Assembly (NCBI GenBank): GCA_032433765.1
Contig: JAVIAB010000092.1
Coordinates: 102,450,064 to 102,514,063 of the forward strand
Direction: 5' to 3'
Origin: Megaustenia siamemsis
Taxonomy: Eukaryota > Mollusca > Gastropoda > Stylommatophora > Ariophantidae
DNA: 64,000 nt
In this document: positions 1-36,844 of the stretch, piece after piece
How positions within the stretch are numbered: position 1 is the stretch's first letter
How the letters are laid out: each line of letters opens with the position of its first letter
Notes under the pieces: model-generated
What the model was told of the DNA's origin: nothing
Databases searched by the model: none
Seen by the model: the letters and a program-made list of their open reading frames with translations, nothing else
Translations under genes and position numbers: made by a program

Positions 1-221
1 GCAATTGATATTTAGATGTTCCTTATTTCTTTTGGTACTCTTCAAGACAGTTTTCATCATCAAGTAGTTCACTGATGGTTTGACACAAGCTTTTTTTTTT
101 TTATAACATGGATCTTTACAATGGATGTATAGACCACATTTCTGAAACCTGGGTGCATTTAAATGTTATATTATTATAACAAATGACAAAGCCATGCCAT
201 TTATTCATAAGTAAAATAGAA

Positions 222-536
222 TGACAGGCGTCTCAAAATACATCTAAGATAAACTTTAAACATAAAGACCTCTTAAAACATACTTATGTGAAAGATAAAG
301 TTTTAATATCAGTTAAATGGCCTCTTAAAACATACTTGTGTCAAAGATAAATCTTTAAGATCAGTTAAAGTGCTTCTTAAAACAGACCTGTGTCAAATAT
401 AAATATTTAAGATCAGTTAAGGTACTTCTTAAAACAGACCTGTGTCAAATATAAATATTTAAGATCAGTTAAGGTATTTCTTAAAACAGACCTGTGTGAA
501 AGATGAAGCTGCAGTTAAAAGACCTCCAAAACATAC
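222..536. repeat. 52-bp minisatellite abutting SLC23 exon 8 donor
   Basis: Units beginning aaaaca start at 275, 327, 379, 431 and 483 (52-bp spacing), and a related shorter unit at 528 is the exon 8 donor itself. Each unit keeps a copy of the donor, seen on the plus strand as aaaacanacctgtgt. Confidence 0.85.
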
Positions 537-26208
<25,672 letters not shown>

Positions 26209-27100
26209 CTGAAAACAGAAAAATTACAAATTAATCTTGAAATTATCAGCAAATTAATCAGCATTAATCTTGAAATAAAAAGAATTGTTGTTTATATTTA
26301 ATTCATAGAATATAAAAATTGAAAGATGCAATATACAGTTCAACATCTTTTGGAGAAGCACGATTTGCTTAAAAAGAGACCGTGCCCTCTTAAGATTGCA
26401 TTAGACGACATTTGCCATTAACATAATATATTAAACTGCTTCATTTTTACTGCGGGTTCACTTTTTTGGACTTCCATATTTTGTATTCCTCTTGACGAGG
26501 CATGGTTCCTTCAACTTAAGGCTAAGTATTCTGTGTTGTATTAGAGAACAATTCACATTATGAACATAGAGTTAAAATATATTTTACTGGCATTTTAACC
26601 ACCATATTTATTTTTCTTCCCATGACCACGAGTTATCACTCTTTATCACCCCTGTGATGCTATGTATATCACCAGAAGCGTGTATAATGAACTTCCAGTC
26701 TCTCATCACAGGATATCAAACAAGAACATACACAAACACATATATCTATATATTTGTAACATGTTTGTAGTTTTTACGAATTGTAAAAAAAAAATTATGT
26801 AATTAAATGTAATGCGAGGGGGGGGGGGGGGGGGAGGAGCTCACGCGTCCAGGAACAATCAATTATTTTGATTTATTATCTAGAATCGGGATAAATAAAA
26901 ACAATATAAACGCAAAATAGTTAATTAAAAAAAGCAAATACAATTTTCTAATCATATAAAAAAGATGTAATATTTTGGTTATAGCATTGATAAAGTAAAA
27001 ATATGGCGATAAGATGAAAGATAACGACAATGTTATAGATGTGAGAGTAACAACAAAGCGAAGAGTAGTCACTCTAAAAATACCAGTACAGCTAAAAGTA
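26209..27100. other. Upstream of SLC23 exon 1; no exon recognised
   Basis: A first exon or promoter should be upstream of 26208, but none can be assigned. Includes a G17 homopolymer. Confidence 0.5.
26818..26834. repeat. G17 homopolymer
   Basis: Seventeen consecutive G, preceded by cga and followed by agg. Could form a quadruplex and is a likely site of length error. Confidence 0.95.
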
Positions 27101-27101
27101 A

Positions 27102-27240
27102 AAAAAAGTACCCCCCGTCACGCCAAGTGGCGTATAGGGAAATATGGTGTTAGTGACCCTATATTTTACAGACCTTCAGCACATGATTTTTGGGGTAATG
27201 TGGTCGGTATTACGCCCGTGCTGCTTTTACTTTCCCAGAA
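27102..27240 (-). mobile_element. SINE family 1, 3' half only
   Basis: Contains the body from cgccaagtggcgtataggga to ctttcccagaaa, then unrelated sequence. The tRNA-like half is missing. Confidence 0.9.
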
Positions 27241-28411
27241 ACAAAGAAAAATGAATTTAGAAATATGGTGAGATTTGGCGAATTGGAATCTTGGCCTAAA
27301 AACAAGGTTTGTACTGAGTTTGAGTAGTAACTTTTTGTGAATCATGATCTTTATCAACAGATGCCGACAGTTGAAAGAATAAGGTTACATTACAGCAGAT
27401 TAGGAATGTCAGAACTGTATAAAGATTGTAAGATACTATACTGTTAGGGACAGACATAACATATTTATCTGTAATTATTTGTGTGGCATCCATCCGCCAA
27501 ACAATGTTTTAAATAAAAGTAACAAATAAGATATTCTGGTCATATGCCTTGAGCATAGCAAGTGACAAAATTTCAGCTGAGTTATACACAGAGTCTAGCT
27601 TCAAAAGAACAGAAGATTGCATTACCGGATAGATACACTATAAAACAAATTAGATTTAATAAGACCTGTATCCAAACGACTGATGTATCCATTATAATCA
27701 ACGAGGAAGCAACGTTTTGTCCGGCGAAATCTCTGGTGTGAAATGTGAGGGGAAAAATATTTTCAAGAACGATCAAATATCAAATCGCATTCTGGGACAC
27801 ACCATCACGAAATGGTGTGCAGCAAGTACATCATGTCCATCTTTATATGAAGTCTAATTGAGTCTCGTCAAACTTCGAGCATATTTGAACAATATCTAAC
27901 AACAGTATGTGATCTTTTTCTACATCTATTTAAGGACAAAAAACTATATTACTATAATTTAATACTTATTTTGACAAGTGACATCGTGAGATTGAATTGA
28001 TTAACCTGGCTATTGTGGCTTACCTAAAATGTTCGATTTTCTGTCCCATGTGTCTAGTACATTTCATATCGTCGAGATTTGCCTACTAGTGGTCAATTTG
28101 TATCATCTAGCGGCGTATTGTGGACAGTTTTAAAACGTAGTGTATATATAGTACAACAATTTACTTATATATTTCACACTCAATGACTAAAGAAAAGCCC
28201 CATTGGCTCGTATGTGTACACAGGTAATTAATTTTAGCTATCTTCTGATGTGTGAGCTCCTTGGTGAACTTTACATATGGTTTAACGAATTAACAATATA
28301 AGCTATATATGTTATACAATTAATTATATACCGCAATACACGACTACAACAATCACAGCCTGGTACTCTACAGTTCACGAAGCTGAATAAATTGGTACCT
28401 GGCTTATTGTG
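27241..28411. other. No gene seen
   Basis: No coding match or repeat recognised. Confidence 0.5.
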
Positions 28412-28426
28412 TTGAAGAAGATAATA

Positions 28427-28696
28427 AAAGTAAAAAAAGTAAAGTACCCCCGTCACGCCAAGTGACGTATAGGGAAATAAGGTGTTAGTGACCCTATATT
28501 TTACAGACCTTCAGCACATGATGTTTGGGGTAATGTGGTCGGTATTACGCCCGTGCTGCTTTACTTTCCCAGAAAAAAATCCGGTACCCATTTAAGTCTG
28601 GGCGAACCCGGAAGCCGTCGGTTGGGATCGAACCCTACCCCTTGTCCTTTGTAGTCCAGTTCACTAACCATCTAACCACTGAGCTATCGCGGCTCC
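28427..28696 (-). mobile_element. SINE family 1, full length, with TSD
   Basis: 15-bp duplication ttgaagaagataata / ttgaaaaagataata at 28412-28426 and 28697-28711. A short internal duplication (accatctaaccac) lies in the head. Confidence 0.94.
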
Positions 28697-28711
28697 TTGA
28701 AAAAGATAATA

Positions 28712-29519
28712 GCAACGAGAAAAAGAGGGAAAAGTCCTTCTCTCCTTCAAATGCTATGGCCTAGTGGGATTCAAAACTTTTACTCCCAGCTAGCAGTAGA
28801 AAAGCTTATTATGTGAAATCTTTTCACCTTTATATAATGTCGAGTTCATTCATATTAATGCATATATATATAATGGAGTGTATTGCGCTTTAGCATGATC
28901 ATACAGAAACCATCGATATGTCCCATCAACATGTTCAAGTTGACCTATCAGGAGAAACGACTTGGAACTAGCTACACAGAGGTAATAGGTAAGAGCTACA
29001 TATATATGAGCAACATAAGAGCAAGGTATAAGGTAAAAGCATCGAGGAAGAGCACCAAAATCTCTCTCACCTACAGTCTGGATGGTAAAGTTACCACGTC
29101 TAGTGTATTGTATGTCAAATGATACCCTATACTTTTACAGAGGATTGGACTCGATAATAATAGATTAAGTTGATTTTAAAGTTTATTTTCACCAAAAAAA
29201 AGTTGTATGAAGGCACTGGTAATTTTTAGCAAACAGTGGCTTTGTTTTTAGATTCATTAATGTGTACATCTAAATGTGAAAGAGGGAAAGAAAGAACAGA
29301 TGAAATTCTTGTTAGATCTTATAGAAATTCTTTAGAGAACTCCTGGTATCGATCGAAAGCAACAGGCTATAAGCTACTGTCTGTGATATTTTTTTTTCCA
29401 ACAACAAACAAAAATAATGTCTACCAGATCTTACAAATTAACGATTTACTGCATATGCTTAATAAATACTGTGGTAGGGAACAACGTCTAGTGTGTTGAA
29501 AGTCTACATCTTTTTTCTT
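28712..29519. other. No gene seen
   Basis: Short ORFs only, no match. Confidence 0.5.
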
Positions 29520-29705
29520 CTACCTTTCATCTCCCTGTGGAGTATAGGTCTTGAACAAACACTTTACAAGCCGTTCTGTTTCTTGCCATTCTTTTAAAAT
29601 CATTCCATGATCTTCATCTCTGCTTGCATCTGTCATCTCCAGGAATATTTTGGTCTTCCTCTTTGAAACAACAAGCTCCCTAACAATATGTTGTTCTGCA
29701 CTCAA
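29520..29705 (-). mobile_element. LINE 3'-end fragment
   Basis: Reverse complement ends with the same block as 41985-42060 and 51795-51960 (aatggcnagaaacagaa, ttgttcaagac). Translation in one frame resembles the WNDLKRMAKNR...FVEDLCS tail. Confidence 0.6.
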
Positions 29706-30369
29706 CTAGCAACGTACAAAGTTTACATAAATCTGCATTAATGACAAGAAAATGCAACAAAATAAAACAAACATGATTATTTTTTTAAATTACTAACCTT
29801 CAAGTGATGAATATTTGTGGAGATAAAACAAAGCTATTGGAATCTGACAGAACGGAGTCATGTTTTATAATGTCTTGAAAGTGAAATAACCAGACATGTG
29901 AGCCAAATTAGTGTAGTTGGACATCGCATAAATTAGTAAGATAGCAGGCATTTCGTGCTTCTGGTCAGGAACTGATGATGTTGATACGTGGGCTTCCATA
30001 TATTTTACGGTTTGTACCAAATTAACATTAAAAATACGGTGAACATAGCTTTAATACTATTTCATTTAAACTTTCATTTTTATTATAGATTAACAAACAT
30101 ACAGCATAAAAATATATACATTTGACATAATATGAGTTTGTACCTGCTGTTATTTGTTGACAGTATATCTCAAACAACCATTAAGCACGTAATACAATGG
30201 TTTTTAATTGTTACTGCTGTCGAACGTTCCTTGAATCTGAAGGTCAATTACATGACAAGGGTGACGCGCTGAAGACACTGATGTATGAAAGAACTACAGC
30301 ACAAAGAAATTAAGATGAACATACGAACAGATCAATGTCTATATTAAAGATAAGAAATAAAATCTGCTT
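29706..30369. other. No gene seen
   Basis: AT-rich, nothing supported. Confidence 0.5.
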
Positions 30370-30575
30370 AGCAATATGAGGGAACAAATGGAGAGATGGA
30401 AAGAGCACTTTGAAGAATTTTATAACAGACCCGGCCCAATAACCCTCGAAATATACTACCAGCAGAGAAAGAGTTACACGTTAACTGTGGAAAACCAAGC
30501 ATGGATAAAATACTGAAAGCCATCAAGCTATTAGAAAATGGTAAAGCTACAGGACCGGATGAAATTCTTTGATAA
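30370..30575 (+). mobile_element. LINE fragment, linker upstream of RT
   Basis: MERWKEHFEEFYNRPGP, then ILKAIKLLENGKATGPDE across two frames. This is the conserved stretch just before the RT domain in many LINEs. Truncated on both sides. Confidence 0.75.
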
Positions 30576-31859
30576 GCCATATTTCTTCTTCTTTTTTCTT
30601 TTATCTAGCTGCTGATGCCTTTATGGGGATGTACATGCAATGTGTTGTGGCTTTCTGACACCTACAATATTTTCCTGTTTCGGCCCACCACATCCGACTT
30701 CATAATTGCATTTTGAGTAGCTGGTTGTCTTCCTCTCACGTGACTAGACTGGTTAGTCTGTCAATAGGTGCATCAAGTAGATATGGATAAGGATCTGGAT
30801 AATTCTTATGTAGTCAGTCAGCTATGAGTCGCTCACTGCTTTCAATCTTTTGCTAATAAACTTCTTCATCCCCACTTACTGATCTAAAGTCACAGCACTC
30901 TTCTATGACAGGCACACGTAGGTGACAATACATAGAGATATCCCACCACTTTTGGTGAGTTTAGTTTGGAAACCTCCGTTTCTCTTGAGAACATCTATTT
31001 TTGGAAACGGGACCCAGAGTTGTCTTCTGGGATTTATTTTCTTCCGTGACCAAAGACCGCGCACTCCTCTTTTCTGAAAGTTTGGTCGACTGGAGCTTTA
31101 TTAGCTAATCTTAAAAATGAGTAATGAGTTAAAAGGAGGGAAAAAGAAAGACGAAGAAGACAATTGAAAAATTAAGCTATTAAGCATGGGGATAATAACG
31201 AAAAGAGAAAGAAAGAAAGAAAGAAAAAAAGAAAGAAAGAAATAAAGAAAAGGAACAGGACAAAGGTACATTGAGGAAGAAATAGCGATGATTTTTGTTT
31301 TATTCATTTGCTACCATCAATCAAATAGACTGCGGATTCTCTGAAGAAATGTGCCTTCTATTTTAATGTTTTAGTTTTACTGCACAGCTTCTATTCGAAT
31401 CGTTGCCATACTCTTCTCCTCAATTTTGAATGCTGAAGATAGTCTTGTGGTAGTAATAATCTGCCTGAATATTTTCTGGGCAGCCTTTTGTTTCCCTGCC
31501 ACTTCAAGGAGACAGATCTTAGTCGATCCGCCTCTCCAAATCCTCTCAACTGTTAGTTCCTTATCCTCTTCTTCTGCTGCGTACACCTTTAGACATCAAT
31601 AGTGATAGGAGATAACCATGGAACCTATTTGTTTACACCACTCCTATTATGTCCCCGTTTGGCTAGTTGTCTGCTTGTGTCCGGCAGCGTCACCCCTCGG
31701 ACAACAGCTTTGGCTGGCCTATTAAACTGTGGGGGACAAAAAGGAAAGAAATCTTCTTTCAGACAATAGTACATCATAAATATACATGTATGTGTGCGCT
31801 CGTAGATGCGTATAGCCATTATCGGTGGCGATGTAGTCGAGGAAACCTAGATGATGTTC
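30576..31859. other. No gene recognised; includes (GAAA)n tract
   Basis: A (gaaa)n purine tract lies at 31199-31253. A 69-codon minus ORF at 31377-31586 has balanced composition but no family match, so it is left unassigned. Confidence 0.5.
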
Positions 31860-31894
31860 TCTCCACTCACATATTTGTAGAACCCTTTACACAC

Positions 31895-32200
31895 TGTTAA
31901 CCCTTCGACCAGCAGGGTATTTACAGCGCACACCCGCGAATCCTTCTGTCTCCTTCTGGCCACGGTCCACGACACAGAGAAGAAATTTGTTGTTTGTTCC
32001 TTAAACCAGTTTCGATTATTTTGTTTTGGTTGTTTCATTACTAGTTAGCTAAGTAGGATTAGTTTTATTCACTTACATATATGTGCGTGTGTTGTTTGTA
32101 TGTTCCTGCTGAATACCTGTTGAGCCGAAACGTCGTTCAAATTTTTATCGTCTATCAATTAAGTAAATCTTCAACCATACCATTTTTTTCTATATTTATT
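31895..32200 (+). repeat. Dispersed repeat with hammerhead-like core, copy 1
   Basis: Shares with 36405-36700: cacccgcgaatccttctgtc, accagtttcgattattttgt, and the core cctgctgaatacctgttgag followed by ccgaaacgtcgt. The layout (ctgctga, short hairpin, gaaac) is like a hammerhead ribozyme except for C in place of the fixed A. Similar cores occur in Penelope-like retroelement ends. Confidence 0.6.
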
Positions 32201-32219
32201 TCAATTCTCCCTTTCAATA

Positions 32220-32720
32220 GTACACACAGCTGCTGGCAGAAAAGGCGGAGCATCGACCCAGTCGACAACAGTCTCAAAGGCAGGAGCTGGAACGACCTGT
32301 TATCGCGCTCAGCGTACAACAGGGACCTAGGATGTTAAGTGGCCAGAACAAATCAGAAAGCAATGGCAAATTACTGATTGCAGACTGCCGAGAAATTATA
32401 CAGTCAAAAGGAAAATATTAAAATAAAAGATCTAAACATTAAAAAGAACTTGTTTACAAACAATATTCCACAGAGGAAATTAAAATACTATGGCCACGTC
32501 TAAAAGACACAGCGGGTAGAAAAAAACAATAATGGAAGACATTGTTCGTGGGCGACGAATCAGGGGCAGATAATGAAGAAAGTGGTTTCAAGACAACAAG
32601 GAGACCTTAAATGTGACAACAGAAGAAGCAGGAGATCTGGTTAGAGGCAGAGATTCTTTCAGAAGGGGTGTGGTAAATACAACGTTCAGCAAAGGACATG
32701 TGGCCTGATGATGAGTGATA
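32220..32720 (+). mobile_element. LINE C-terminal fragment(s), decayed
   Basis: Includes GRSWNDLLSRSAYNRD at 32270-32330 and, further on, ggaaattaaaatactatggc, then DRDSFRR(G) and acgttcagcaaaggacatg, matching the tail at 24520-24570. Confidence 0.6.
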
Positions 32721-33690
32721 CGTTTGAAGTACACTCCAAGTGCACACTCAAGCTTCTCGTTTTTTTTATTGAAGGAAATATTGCTCCACTCCTGTAACGT
32801 TCAAGATTGATTAAAAAATAAGTTTTACGTTTTTTTATCATGTTTTAATTACTCTTTTTGTATTACCATGCAATCATTCAATCCTCGTCGTTCCATTTAA
32901 TATATAAACCTCTTAATTAGGGTAAAGACGATCTTCGCTGTTGTCTGTCCTAAGCCAACGTAACAGCTTCTTTACTTGTGTATTTCTGTGTTGGTTTATA
33001 ATCATTATAATAATGCCTATGTCCCATCATGACAATGATCGATTTTAAGTCACAACATAGAATCCTTTTATGTAGTCTGTTTTAAAGAAAGACTAATGCA
33101 ACTATACAATTTATTTTCTATATTTTTGTTAATATTCTCCCATCATCAACATAGTTATGCTAAATCCAAAGTTATCAAGCTCGTCCCAAGTTAAGCTTCA
33201 CGTATTTCGTCACACATTCTTGAGCATATCATTTTTGGTTTTCCTTAAGTTCTATAACCATCAGTGGGCAAGTGAAAAATTGTCTTTTGTTGAGCTTTTG
33301 GTTACATTCCAAAAACAGCATAAATAGCTTTTATCTTCTTTTATGGACTCACGTAGTGATGTACAGAAAGCAGAAAAACACAAACATGGTGATTTTGCTG
33401 TAATATATAAAGAATTAAAAGAAAAGGTATAACACATCCTAACAATAAAAACATGTCTCTGGTTACAAACTATGTTTGCAGACACAAGCTAATATTTACT
33501 GATACAATAATATCTTAAATGGACGAAAAGTTTAGTAAGCAAACCTTGGAACTAAGTTCAGTATGTTCATTTTTTAAACATTCATTTAATCACATTCAGC
33601 AGATAAAAGAGTCTGATGTTAACACTCTGTGTTGGTATTTGCATGACATAAGATCAAGATCATGTGCTAGCAGATCAGAAATCTTTTAAA
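32721..33690. other. No gene seen
   Basis: AT-rich with short ORFs and no match. Confidence 0.5.
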
Positions 33691-33719
33691 TATTTGACCT
33701 CAAATATGAAATGTATCAT

Positions 33720-33900
33720 CATTTAAAATATATTCTTCAATCTTCAATTGGTTTTGACTAGTATGACAAATACTAGTGTAAAAATAGTGACTTTATCAAT
33801 ATTGACTGTATCGATATCAACAGCCACTGTTGAAAGGTCTTTCGGTGCTATGAAACAGAATAATGACTCCAATAAGAAAGTAGCGTGGAGATAGTTCACT
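33720..33900 (+). pseudogene. hAT-type transposase C-terminal relic
   Basis: Reads VTLSILTVSISTATVERSFG and then AMKQNN, the dimerisation motif of hAT transposases and related domesticated proteins (consensus S/T-A-x-x-E-R-x-F-S). A stop follows at 33892. No upstream catalytic part can be read. Confidence 0.75.
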
Positions 33901-33967
33901 GGATCACTGCGTGAGGATTTTGATTGAACAAGAAGCGTTTCCAAGACAAGGATTCTTATGCAAAAGT

Positions 33968-34385
33968 CTGGAGCGTGATATCAATAAAAACAAAGGAGAG
34001 TACGGCTTTAAATGAGAATCTAAACAAGAGATAGATATTACAGGTAAGTGAGGGAGCGTGATATCAATAAAAACAAAGGAGAGTACGGCTTTAAATGAGA
34101 ACCAAAACAAGAGATAGATACTACAGGTAAGTGAGGGAGCGTGATATCAATAAATACAAGGAGAGTACGGCTTTAAATGAGAATCTAAACAAGAGATAGA
34201 TACTACAGGTAAGTGAGGGAGCGTGATATCAATAAATACAAAGGAGAGTACGGCTTTAAATGAGAATCTAAACAAGAGATAGATACTACAGGTAAGTGAG
34301 GGAGCGTGATATCAATAAAAACAAAGGAGAGTACGGCTTTAAATGAGAATCTAAACAAGAGATAGATACTACAGGTAAGTGAGGT
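33968..34385 (+). repeat. 83-bp tandem repeat, five units, each with a consensus splice donor
   Basis: gtgaggg/gtgaggt recurs at 34048, 34131, 34213, 34296 and 34379 (83, 82, 83, 83 bp). Each unit ends in tacaggtaagtg, a match to the animal 5' splice-site consensus. The array directly follows the hAT relic. Confidence 0.92.
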
Positions 34386-34540
34386 GTATTAGTTAAGACT
34401 TCAGATTGTCTTTCCTTTAAATGTGTTCCCTACCTCACCCCGGATTAGAAAAATATTCTTCCCCCCCCCCCCCACCCACCGCCAATTTTTTCCCCTGAAA
34501 GAAACTGCTGACAATTTTGCCCGGGCAGTGACCATATTTT

Positions 34541-34830
34541 TGTTGGGTGGGGGGGGGGCCTACTCTTTTTGACTTCCAAATGACGTTCTTAACGTGCACG
34601 AGTGTTCACGGAACCTCAGGTTTATTTTTGCCGTTATCTGCGTGGACTAGACATCGGATCTATCCAGAGGCCAGGGATACGCCACGAAAAAACCACGGAT
34701 TCAACTCTGAACAATCTCCATCGCGTGTGCTGGGAATTGAACTCTGGGACTTCCTGTGCAGAGGTCGACGTCTTACATTTAAACCATCCAGCCTCCCCTC
34801 CCAACCCCCCATATACATATTCTGAAAATA
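34541..34830 (-). mobile_element. SINE family 2, reverse copy
   Basis: tRNA-like head on the minus strand at 34735-34800 (gattttaaatgtaagacgtc-like, with ttgaact box B remnant), body cttaacgtgcacgagtgttc. Flanked by poly-C and poly-G tracts. Confidence 0.7.
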
Positions 34831-35540
34831 GCGAATAGAAAACCGGCGTCTGTCTTTAAAAGAAACACAAATTCTAAAATGGACAAAAGTATTGCATCAA
34901 ATATGTTGATCGAACAATGTTGAAAAAAATGTTATAATCGTTGAGACTGAAGTGGAACGTTTGTGCAAGAATTTCAGAAACACAGACTTGGGTTTACATG
35001 AACTCTTTACAGAGAAGACAATTCCGTCTGATTTATATGCAATGATATTTTTTTTTTCTGGCGGTACGCGACGGTACATTGGACAGGTACCTTTTTTTAA
35101 AAAAATTATTAAAATTCCAATTTATTGACAGTAAAAGTATATTCTCTCTGCTGTCAAGGCGGTCCCCTTGGCCATCTCTGCGGTGTGTTATACGTGTCAA
35201 ACTATTGCATAAGAGTGCAGTGACCACAAACTTTCAAATGTTTAAAATAACTTACTCTCCCGCAGTCCCTTCTCAACCTAATACTTAGCCACGCACTATA
35301 TAACATTGTTGAAGTGCTTTCAGTTATGATTTATGTATTAGTTGACACACAACCGAAAACAGGAAGCAGTGTTCGTTTCCAATATCTTCCAAAATAATTG
35401 TATCAGTTATGTACCAGCAGGCAATTGTTGTCAAGTTCTCAAATGAGCTGCGTTAATATAAGTATAATGTATCGTTGTATAACATGAGTAAAATAAGTCG
35501 TTACTTTAAGCCATTAAATAACAAAAACAAGACTTTGTAG
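34831..35540. other. No gene seen
   Basis: No supported feature upstream of the EGF-like segment. Confidence 0.5.
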
Positions 35541-35569
35541 ATTCGTCTCTACTTGCTATCAGTGACCTA

Positions 35570-36130
35570 TCAGTGCACTGTCGGTGTGTGAGGTGCAAAC
35601 ATTTACAGACACCTATTGTCTGGACGGGTATTCTTGGTCGTTTTGTGCAGTATGTAGTGGGTGTAGCAAAAGCTGCGACGTCATCATCGGTACGTGTCAC
35701 GGCTATTGTTCACATGGGATCTATGGACACGACTGCTCCAGGTCTTGTCTCAGTGTCTGTCCTTTATGTGAGAAAAAATCCGGAAAGTGCCTACAATGTA
35801 AACATCCTGGTTATACCTGTAATGACACTTGTCCCGATGGTAATTTTGGGCTACAGTGCGAACAGACGTGTTCTGATGGCTGTGACATCATATGTGACCC
35901 GGAAAGGGCAGACTGTACGTGCAAGGAAACGTACTACGGGTCAGACTGCACTCTCAAATGTCCGGACAACTGCGAAAACGACACCTGTGAACAGTCAACC
36001 GGGAACTGTGCATGCACGGGAACGTTCTACGGGTCAGACTGCTCTCAAATCTCCGGACAACTGTTTGAACGAAACCTGTGAACAGTTAATCGAAGCCTGC
36101 GTCTCGTTTGTCGATGATTCCCACGTTAAG
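35570..36130 (+). pseudogene. EGF-repeat (MEGF/scavenger receptor F-like) exon or gene fragment
   Basis: One frame carries EGF-like repeats of the laminin/MEGF type: CHGYCSHGIYGHDCSRSC, CKHPGYTCNDTCPDGNFG, CTCKETYYGSDC and CACTGTFYGSDC. Cysteines are regularly spaced; such domains are extracellular. At about 36046 the last repeat loses one base relative to the preceding near-identical repeat and the frame ends 30 codons later; the old frame (CLNETCEQ) continues one register over. An acceptor-like tatcag precedes the open stretch. No transmembrane segment or signal peptide. It could be an exon of a larger gene, or a broken or processed copy. Confidence 0.65.
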
Positions 36131-36149
36131 AAGAGTCTGCAGACTACAA

Positions 36150-36260
36150 CAAACTGTTGTTCCTGCTGAAGGTCTTTTGGTCAAAACGTCGTTCTCCTTT
36201 TGTTTTTGTTTCTCATCTACGTAAAGCTATAACCATACCACTTTATCCTTTTCTTTAATG
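36150..36260 (+). repeat. Hammerhead-like dispersed repeat, partial copy
   Basis: Contains cctgctgaaggtcttttggt and caaaacgtcgttc, then the ctacgtaaagctataaccat end shared with copies at 31895 and 36405. Confidence 0.5.
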
Positions 36261-36404
36261 TTCATTATTATCATCAGCTTTACAACAGCTTCACATTTCT
36301 ATGCATCTTGATGCATCTTTATGCCTTTACACTCTGCTTTATAGGTAATGTTGTTGTGTGTGTTTTATGATGTTTCAGTTAGTTCTCTGGCAACGCTCAA
36401 CTCC

Positions 36405-36700
36405 TCCACTAATCGTTGGGTAAACAGGGTAATTAAAGCGCCTACCCGCGAATCATTCTTTCTCCTTCTGACCACGGTCTACGACACAGGGAAGAAATTG
36501 TTCGTTTCTTAAACCAGTTTCGATTATTTTGTTTTGTTTGATTCATTACTAGTTAGCTACGCAGGGTTAGTTTTATTCACCGACATATCTGTGTGTATAT
36601 TGTTTGTTTATTCCTGCTGAAGGCCTCTTGAGCCCGAAACGTCGTTTACATTTGTGTCGTCAATCAATTGCGTAAAGCTTTTACCATACCATTTTTTTCT
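36405..36700 (+). repeat. Hammerhead-like dispersed repeat, copy 2
   Basis: About 300 bp alignable with 31895-32200. The core is cctgctgaaggcctcttgag followed by cccgaaacgtcgt, with a good hairpin ggcctcttgagcc between the two conserved strands. Confidence 0.65.
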
Positions 36701-36844
36701 TTTTTTTTCAATTTTTTTTTCTAATCTTTGTATTACCTTGCTCCAAAAAGGCTTGTGTTTTCTTCTTGCTCCTCCAGGAATTGATTATTTAGCAGCTCTC
36801 AAGATTGCCTTTGTTAACTCCTCTATCATTTTATTGACTTTCTT

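Noticed and set aside
31377..31586. Possible small gene
   Set aside because: Balanced composition but no recognisable family, no splice or promoter evidence, and lies among repeats.
35573..36169. 198-codon ORF over the EGF segment
   Set aside because: Shadow frame; the regular cysteine pattern is in the frame starting near 35584, and only the last 30 codons of the longer ORF correspond to EGF sequence.
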